64,000 nucleotides of DNA, taken from the NCBI RefSeq assembly GCF_015706575.1, contig NW_024037058.1, forward strand, positions 18,435,547-18,499,546. The letters run 5' to 3'. A model generated the notes under the pieces. The model saw nothing but the letters and a program-made list of their open reading frames with translations, was not told where the DNA came from and did no database searches. The position numbers and the translations under genes were made by a program. This DNA is from Patiria miniata (Eukaryota > Echinodermata > Asteroidea > Valvatida > Asterinidae). Below are positions 55,059 through 64,000 of this stretch, one piece after another; the first letter of the stretch is position 1, and every line of letters starts with the position of its first letter.

Positions 55059-56085
55059 AGGCCCATTCTTAGATCTACTGTATTACAGTGTGCGTCTATT
55101 CAAACATGAGTGCATACTTTACACCAAAGCAAAAACATTGTAACTATTGGAACCTATGGCCCATTGCTCACAATGCAAATGATTTCAATGACGAAAATTT
55201 GACTCCCAAATGGCGCATATCAGTAAGCAATGAAATAAATTGCATTAGGTTTATCATGGGATTCATGTACTGATACAATGCACTTGTGCTGTACATGTAC
55301 ACTGGATGTGCACAGTACACATGTGGCCTGATTGTATACTAACAATTCTGTAGGGCCTATCATATGCAATATTGAAGGTTTTTTGGCAACACATTTGTGA
55401 GGTGTTGTGGAAAAATGAGACGCAACTGGGCAGAGGTCCAAATGAGAGTTTGTGGGAATTAGGAAAGAGAATAAAATTCTCCTTATAGTGCTGATTGTTG
55501 CACTATAATCGGACATTTTATTGATAAGTTATGGATATTTAAAATTGCATTTATCGACATGTCAAAGAAGTAAAATACTGAGAAAAAAGGTCTTCAACGT
55601 GTCGACTGTTTTGTAGTTGTTTGAAAGATGCCCATTATTTTTCCATTAAAACACTTTTATTGCATGATTTTTATAGTATTTCTTTAAAATATGTAGTAGT
55701 ACTCAGTAGTAGACATGTATCAAAGACTATAATTAATAAATCGGAACATCAGGGGAAAAAAATCACCACGATTTGTTTTTTTTTTGGTAGTTTTTCGCCA
55801 CTTATGGCCTGTGGCCTGGTGTGCAACTTTCGGTCTCATTTTGCTAAAACGCCTCACATTTTGTGCGAAAAATACAGAAAGCTAGAAAGTATGGATGTGT
55901 CAAAATTTAAGCACACACATTTTCCTCCAATCTCCAACCCTTTTGGTTTAATTTAAATTATAAGATTTAAACATCATCAGCATGAAAAATTTGCTGGCGT
56001 CATGACTTAAAAAGTTGTGCTAAACTAACTGTAGAACAAACCAAATCAAACAGAATTTTTCCACTATCCGATACCGCTGCATTAA
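55059..56085. other. CaMKI-like intron 2, first part
   Basis: AT-rich. ACATGTACA-type words cluster at 55290-55325. No exon or known element recognised. Confidence 0.5.
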
Positions 56086-56501
56086 TTAACCCTAACTCCC
56101 TAGGCCTTTTTGCTAGGATGTAGCCTCAATCCTGCAAAATCCTCCAATTGGCCTCATGGAAAAATAGCATATAGCCTCAATCCTGCAAATTCCTCCGTTA
56201 TTTCTTGAATATGGTCCATGGAGGGGTGACCACTGCCTGAATCCTGCAAAATCCTCCGGCTATGACTGTCAATAGGTTGAGGCAGAGGCAGTGACATCTT
56301 GGAGCAGTGCGGAGGATTTCAAGTAAAATCAAGGACTAAATTTATGCACGGCTGACCATAAACAACACAAGGTCCAGCCCAAGACCTTGACACAGTGCAT
56401 ACTCCGAAATCAGTAACGCACTTCTGCCATGTAACCTCAATCCTGCAAATTCCTCCAATTTGCAAAAAGGATTTTGGAGGATTCAGGGCGGTTAGGGTTA
56501 A
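56086..56501. mobile_element. MITE with TTAACCCTAAC termini and AATCCTCC repeats, copy 1
   Basis: Left TTAACCCTAAC, right GTTAGGGTTAA. Interior repeats TAGCCTCAATCCTGCAAA and AATCCTCC. Related to 58213-58656. Confidence 0.75.
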
Positions 56502-58212
56502 GGATGGTATTTAAAGAATTGGACAATGTTTACATCCATATAGGTCTTGTTCAAATGACGTCATTTCCTACAGACCATCCACGTGTGTCGGCATTTTGAG
56601 CATCAACTTGCATAACGCGCATCCGCTGCGTCGTATTTCGAACACATTTTGAGCAACAAGCGCGCTTGTTTGGAACAGTTTCAACACTGCTGAATGCATG
56701 CTTGATTGCATAAGATATGCCGTTGCAGTTCTCCTACGGAGATGGCTGTCATTGAGCGAGCCCTATTGTCCAAGGCAAATCAGATTAAACTGATTTCTTT
56801 CATAAAACAAACACAATGAACTGCTATTTGAAGCATTATGTGAATGTTGATGTTTCCATGTAGGCTAGCTTAGATACATGTGTACACACACTGCAAATCA
56901 TACAGCAAGAAAACAAGGGGATGCTGTGCGCAGACTTTTGTCAAGAACACAATAAACCCATTACCTAATCATGTCTGGAGTGAGATTAATGTAGCTTTTT
57001 GGGGGGGATAAGGGCATGCTCTTTACTTCTAAGGTTCTCACATTTTTTGCCTCTGAATTAGGGTCAGTTGAACGAAGAAAAAAATATTGAAAAAAAAACT
57101 GTTGCAACCGTATCAGATGGCTAATAAAAATTTTATGCCAAGTGCGTATTGGCTCTACTTTTTATTTTTTGTAAAAAGTTATAAATCATGAGTTGATATC
57201 GCTGAATGAAAAATAATATTTGGCAAGATGTAACTTTGACATACATGTACCATACATGTATCTTCCCCAAGCAGCCCACGAACGTGTAACATTTTGGCCG
57301 TAGTGGCAGACATGACATACCAGCAAAGGTATCTATACACTTAATATGATGAGAGGCAACATCCTCTCAATATCTGGGATTCCACTGGTTGCTAAACACC
57401 GTACTTCGCCACCAAAATTTGGTATTTATTTTTAACAGCTTTTCAAATAACACACAACCGGCCGACCAGCGTTGGAAATTGATACGAAACACCACTTTTC
57501 TTGAAAATGTCAGCACACCAGGTGCCCTGATTTTACAGGATGCTTGAGACCGTCATCCACTAACAGTCCAGTAAGGTATTTCATAATAATTTGGTACATG
57601 AAGTTTTGATTTTCGATGTTTGCAAATGTTTGTTCCCTTTAAAATCCTGCCATCAGGAGAAATCCTGATGAATCTCACCCCTGCAACACACACACTCCCA
57701 CACTAAATTCAAAATTATTTAAACACTGCAAAATATTTTCATCGAAATATGTCAAGTTATTTTCTTTAAAACTTCCATACAAAAATTGTAGCTCTTGACA
57801 GCTTAAGTCTTGCACAGTTTCCCTCGCGGTTTATAAAAAGACAACTATATCTGGGTCAAGTGTGTAAGGCGGTAGGCATCCAGCGTCATAAATGCCAGGC
57901 GTTTTTCCACTTGGCGGGCATTCACACATAATAACCATGATGTTATCAAAGTGATGTGGATTAAAAGTGTATCAATTTACCAAATTGTAAAGGGTACTTG
58001 CTTGGAGGCACGATAACAGTTGCGATGGTACGTGAACCATATACCTTACACAGCCTATATACTGGTACATGTATGTAGTTAGAATGGGGGGTTTCTGTGA
58101 GTGTGAGACAAGCACAATTATTTTCACTTTACATTCTCTAGTTTGCGTAGGCTATTACTTTTTTTCTTCAATTTTTAGAAAACATATTCCTATATATTCA
58201 TTGGGTTTTTTT
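56502..58212. other. CaMKI-like intron 2, middle part
   Basis: No exon recognised. CAGGTGCCCTGATTTTACAG/GATGCTTGAGAC at about 57520-57550 recurs at 59020-59050, so part of this intron is a dispersed or locally duplicated segment. Confidence 0.5.
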
Positions 58213-58656
58213 TCACTTAAAACCCAAAACCCCTAGGCCTTTTTTGCTAAGAACAATCCTCAATCCTCCAAAATTCTCAAAACATTTTCAACTCCGCCTA
58301 AATTTTTCAAAATTGTCAGTCCTGCCTCAAAATGCATTCATCGTCAATCCTCCAAAATCCTCCTCATCCCAAAATTTGCACTCGTGTTTAAATGAAGGAT
58401 AACCAAGGCAATTCCAAATCCTTCAAAATCATCAGACAGTCCTGCCTCAAAATACATTCAGCCTCAATCCTCCAAAATCCTCTTGTGCTTCAATCACCAT
58501 TCATCCTCAATCCTCCAAAATCCTCATTTGATTCAATCACCATTCATCCTCAATCCTCCAAAATCCTCATTTGATTCAATCAGCATTCATCCTCAATCCT
58601 CTAGAATCCTCCAAAACTGCCGGGAGGATTTTGGAGGAGTGAGGTGGGTTAGGGTT
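58213..58656. mobile_element. MITE with AATCCTCC repeats, copy 2
   Basis: Begins AAAACCCAAAACCCCTAGGC, ends GTGGGTTAGGGTT (degraded termini). The interior has CCTCAATCCTCCAAAATCC repeated, with a period of about 43 bp between 58480 and 58600. Confidence 0.72.
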
Positions 58657-59096
58657 GTGTTCTTTAAAAAAAATGAAATGGAAAATTGTGACTGAAAACT
58701 ATGTCGCATTAATAAAAGACCTAAATATTCTGCTTCCTTGCCGGGTACATTGGAAACAGATTCCTAAGCTACCATTTATTTTTAGATTTTTTTTTAGCTA
58801 CATGTAGATTACTATGGAGGTAGTTGGAACAAGGGAACATCTGCATTGACCATTGAAAAACACAGTACTTTAATAATAGCAAGGCTTGGAAATGTGCCGA
58901 CAATAATTGGAAATTTCATTCAGTGTTTTATGAACGGTCTTGAAAAACAAAATTAACAAAAGCAACCATCACTGGAAACTGGTCCAAAATTCAAATTTTC
59001 TTCAAAATGACAGCACACCAGGTGCCATGATTTCACAGGATGCTTGAGACTATTATTCACTTATAGTCAAGTAAGCTATTTCTATTTCATAATAAT
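58657..59096. other. CaMKI-like intron 2, further part
   Basis: No exon or recognised element apart from the segment shared with 57520-57550. Confidence 0.45.
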
Positions 59097-59099
59097 TTA

Positions 59100-59472
59100 G
59101 GCCAAAAATAAAAAAGTCTCCGGTTTTTCTGGTATGCGCGCGCGTCGCCGTAGCCATGCGCGTCGGCAAAATGAAAAAGTTTTTTTTTTCAATGAAAGAT
59201 GATGTCTCAAAACCGCCAAACTCTCTGGTTTGACTGGAATCCTGCTGCTGCACAATTTTAACGTGTTTTTAGATTGGGTTATGGTCAAGAATAAGCTTTA
59301 TGTGGCCTCTCTGGACTCCCACATATTTGCACTAAGTTTAGTAGGGCACCATTTGCAGTCATCAGCAGACATTTAAGCAAAAAAAATTAGGTTAAAAAAA
59401 AAAAAGCCGCGTCGCCGCACCACTTTTTGGGCAAGCTCCATACCAGAAACCGGAGACTTTTTTTTTTGGGCC
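59100..59472. mobile_element. PIF/Harbinger-like MITE, copy 5
   Basis: TTA flanks (59097-59099 and 59473-59475), GGCC + A-rich + GTCTCCGG termini, same interior as copies 1 and 4. Confidence 0.87.
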
Positions 59473-59659
59473 TTAACATTGTTTTTTATGTTTGCAAATG
59501 TTATACATAAATATTTGCTAGACATCATGCAATCATCAAGTTGTTTTGCTTGTGAGTGGTTCTCAGTTGTTGTTTTTTTTGTATTGCCAAGCACATTAAA
59601 TTGGCTACACGTAAGCACTATTCTCTGTTTGTTAGCATTTCCATGAAATGGTGCCCTGT

Positions 59660-59976
59660 TCAATAATAACTTATAAAGCGCACGTATCCACCAGTATTGG
59701 TGCCCAAGGCGCTACATCATTATTACCCTGCTCACTGGGCCAATGAAACATTCCAAAGACAACCTCAGCTCCCTGGGAAGCATACAGCCCGATGCTGCCA
59801 TTTCGGCCGCAAAGCGAATAAAATTAATCACAGTGGGTGGAGGGAAGCAATGAGTGACAAAGTGCCTTGCCCAAGGGCACACGCACCATAACCCAGGCTG
59901 GACTCGAACCCACAACCTGCAGATTTACCTGCAGACCATGAATTCAATGCTCCAGACCATGAGGCCATGGCCCCCC
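59660..59976 (-). mobile_element. tRNA-derived SINE, second family, minus orientation
   Basis: On the minus strand: GCCATGGCCTCATGG head, B-box-like GGGTTCGAGTCC, CCTTGGGCAAGGCACTTTG, CCTCCACCCACTG, and a tail GCGCTTTATAAGTTATTATT. Lies in CaMKI-like intron 2. Confidence 0.8.
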
Positions 59977-60594
59977 CAGACAACAAACTCCCCCACCCCC
60001 TCCCCCCCCCCCCAAAAAAAATGGGACTTGCAACACGTGACCCTTAAAACCAGAAGGGGCTGTGCATCGGAACCTGGTACTCAAGTACCCGATCACTATT
60101 GTCAGGAACTGGTTCTAGATTATGGGATCGGGTACCCGTAACAAACTTTACAAATTAGGCTTACTTAGAACTTTACTTTTGCCTCTGAAGAAGTCTTTGC
60201 TAAAGACGAATATATCAGGCCTCTCCAACTTTTTGATTTGTATATTTCAGGTCAATCCAGTCAGTGAATAGTTTGCAGCAGCTTAATTATTTTTCACACT
60301 TAGTTACTTCTCAGACAATGAAAAAGAAAGGTTTTGAAGTCATTTGTGGGGAATTTTCAAAATAAAGACCAGGCCACATGGGAAAACAAAACAAAACATA
60401 GTTTACATTTATGACAGTCGCAGTTGCACAGCTGCTGTTTACACCGAAAAGCTATAAGCCTAAAGCTCACTGTACACTTGTATCTTGTCGTATTGATGCG
60501 CTGATGCGGTAGTATTATTGTGTGGACCTTAGCAAACAATCTCAACAGCAACTTCCGAGATTTGAATTTTGGCATGTTTGGCCTTGGGTTTCTT

Positions 60595-60910
60595 TAATGT
60601 CAGGTACCTGGGTACCTGTGGGTGTTTTTTTTCTTCGATCGGGTACCTGGTTCCTGTTCTACCCGTAAATGCATCTACCCGTAAAGGCACACCCCTAAAA
60701 ACGAGTGCTGTAGAGGAGTCCACCTGCATCCACAAGTCCACCACAAGTCCTTTCACAAGTCCAGCTGGGTTTCTTTAACGGGTACCTGGGTACCCGTGGG
60801 GGTTTTTCAATCACGTACCCGGTTCCTGTTCTACCCCTAAATGCACACCCCTAAAAACGAGTGCTGTAGTGGAGTCCACCGCAAGTCCTTTCACAAGTCC
60901 AGTCACAATT
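60595..60910 (+). repeat. Tandem duplication of ~180 bp with GGGTACCTGG words
   Basis: GGGTACCTGGTTCCTGTTC, GCACACCCCTAAAAACGAG and TGCTGTAG-GGAGTCCACC occur at about 60640-60725 and again at about 60820-60880, with CCTTTCACAAGTCCAG after each. Confidence 0.85.
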
Positions 60911-60961
60911 ACATTGAATAGCCTGTGACTTGAATTGAGACTGGAGGACTTGTAATGGACT

Positions 60962-61497
60962 TTAAAGGTATAGTCCATCATTTGTAATTTGTTTGAAGCA
61001 GCAAAAGTGCTCAATATCTGAAGAAAGATGCTAACAACCAATCTGATTAAGTTTCAGCTCAGCTTCAGCTGCATTTTTTTAGAAAAACAACATTCTAGGA
61101 TCTCGATTGTAAATCAAAACTTGCTGAATCATGTTTTGAATTGGGCCTGAATCCAGCGTCCGAGACACATTCTCACTGAGCCGATTGCAGCTACGCGATG
61201 TAGCGCACTGATCCGACGAATTATAGCAACCGCACTCACGTGTACGTCGGGCCAATGCTTGCGCGCGCTTCGCCGAATAACAAAACGAACTACTAATTTA
61301 AATTTCCCACAGCACTTCTTAAGACGCACCGTTGGAAAGGCCTTGTTTGGTCGATTTCTTCAAAATGACAGCTTACCAGAAAGAATAATTTCACAGGGAG
61401 TTTAGTCCCCTTACTATCTTTCAACCAAGTATGTTTTTCAACAATAATTACGTCAGTTACTTTCCGGATGGCTGCAAATGATGGGCTCTGGCTTTAA
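60962..61497. mobile_element. TTAA-flanked MITE, copy 3
   Basis: TTAA at 60962-60965 and 61494-61497. Ends AGGTATAGTCCATCATTTG and GCAAATGATGGGCTCTGGC. Best-preserved termini of the family in this window. Confidence 0.9.
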
Positions 61498-61642
61498 GAG
61501 GACTTGAGAAGACTTGTGATGGCCTTGACTACAACACAGCTCTGAACTACAACTGCTCAGTGACTCTCAGGATTTGAATAGCCTGAGGGTTTAAGTCTAG
61601 GCAATTAGATGGATGAATCAAGCAGGTGGAGCCGATTTCTTA

Positions 61643-63122
<1,480 letters not shown>

Positions 63123-63214
63123 GTTCCCAATACTTCCTTGAGGTCATATTTATCCTCCAGCCTTGGCCGGTTGGGCTCACGCCCTCGCTTTTCCCGGTGG
63201 CCGAAGAGCGGCAT
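63123..63214 (-). CDS. CaMKI-like kinase, exon 1 with start codon
   Basis: ATG at 63212-63214. Reads MPLFGHREKRGREP, then RLEDKYDLKEVLGT, ending phase 2 before GTAAGT. The MPLF start is typical of invertebrate CaMKI proteins, and KYDLKEVLGT leads into the glycine loop completed in exon 2. The frame is also open upstream of this ATG (DLAERTADI), but the family start supports this codon. A TTCCAG just upstream, near 63250, could mark a non-coding 5' exon border. Confidence 0.87.
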
Positions 63215-63249
63215 GATGTCTGCCGTTCGTTCTGCTAAGTCCTGGTACT

Positions 63250-64000
63250 GGAAGCAACGGCAACAAAAGTCCGAGAAAAAAATATGAATCCCACAAAGGC
63301 CTCAGAATCGCAGAAGATTATTACGCCAGCTGATGCTGAAGAAATCAACTAATGAACAGCTAGTGACTGTGCCGAGTAAGTAGCTGTCATTCGAACACAC
63401 GGGGCATATCACGTCTATTACCTCTGCGTACTGGGTAGCTAGTGCAGTGTGGCGCACGTACATTTGTGTACACACAAAACACATGTGACCTACTATTTGG
63501 TTCCAGTAGCCCAATTTGTGCTCCCATGTGCACAATGCAACAGCAGACGTTGGACACTTGGAGCGCCCATCGCGGCTTGAAAAGCGCCCAAACGATTCGC
63601 GTGCTGAATGGACTGGAATAGACCATTTTTTTAATGGGTTATCATTAATAATAGTGATTTGAAACCATTCAAAAGCTACAGTTTGTCATAACTAAATATT
63701 TTAGATAAACGTGTAGATATCCTTAAATTGTGCAAATTCAATCAAGTTGCGTCCAGACAATGCAACGGATCGAAAGATATTTGGGTAATTGTATGTAAAC
63801 AATCCCCATGCAAAATAGTATCATGTTCCAAGAAATTATTAGGCGATAGAGGTCGCTATTGATGATTTGTATATATTTTTTTAATCTGAAGAGCGCTTCT
63901 CTCGTATGGCACATTCAGGGCATTATTCGAGCAACTTCATGTGGTAAATAAACAAATCAAAATCCAAAACAATCAATAAAAAACACCTAAATAGCAAAAT
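63250..64000. other. Upstream region of the CaMKI-like gene
   Basis: 5' flanking sequence or first intron. No promoter element could be assigned with confidence. AT-rich, no repeat recognised. Confidence 0.4.

Noticed and set aside
63302..63626. Frames upstream of the CaMKI-like start as extra kinase exons
   Set aside because: No kinase or calmodulin-related sequence, and no splice sites in the right phase.

Overview
The window is invertebrate animal genomic DNA: intron-split genes with clean GT/AG borders, and most of the sequence made of SINEs, MITEs, hAT, PIF/Harbinger-like, piggyBac-like and Helentron-like elements, a Penelope-like element (PLE) and LINE remnants. A properdin-like gene, together with the repeat style, suggests an invertebrate deuterostome (cephalochordate, hemichordate or echinoderm type). 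The species cannot be named from the sequence.

The main gene runs on the minus strand from 39185 to below 2260 and continues out of the window. Exon 1 (39122-39185) encodes a signal peptide. Exon 2 (34513-34767) encodes a six-cysteine domain with a CCL motif matching the N-terminal TB domain of properdin (complement factor P). Twelve thrombospondin type-1 repeat (TSR) exons follow, in gene order A1, B1, A2, B2 to B6, B7 (frameshifted), C, D and E. All junctions are phase 1, so the TSR exons are symmetric and can be skipped or added without breaking frame. B exons sit in near-identical repeat units of about 2.2-2.3 kb that also carry introns and a tRNA-derived SINE. Five B exons encode the same residues, so the amplification is recent or homogenised.

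The large gap in the array (17337-28431) is a nested insertion. A PIF/Harbinger-like MITE with TAA target duplications sits in one repeat unit. A block of 10,715 bp (17408-28122) is inserted in the MITE's poly-T. The block is six head-to-tail Helentron-like non-autonomous elements, recognised by AGCTGTTTCGG 5' ends and by CCGAAACAGCT plus hairpin plus CTAG 3' ends. It is full of TGACGTCA palindromes and carries two 27-bp minisatellites and a 1,005-bp hAT element.

Upstream of the properdin-like gene are a degraded LINE (40564-42050) and an element of about 9.7 kb (42450-52151) with long inverted termini built of roughly 150-bp subrepeats. This element carries a broken gene of about 1,480 codons with an N-terminal Cys/His-rich part, a PIN-nuclease-like region and a C-terminal Cys-rich CXC-like tail. 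The gene is broken by a frameshift, a stop codon and a 1,164-bp transposon with a CAG duplication, which itself contains a Tigger-like MITE.

The right end (54536-63214) holds three minus-strand exons of a calcium/calmodulin-dependent protein kinase I-like gene: the MPLF start, the glycine loop with the VAIK lysine, and the segment up to the hinge. Its remaining exons were not found in the window. The left edge (3-1250) is the 3' end of a PLE with the RT YVDD box, a GIY-YIG domain, a 69-bp tandem repeat and a hammerhead ribozyme-like fold.
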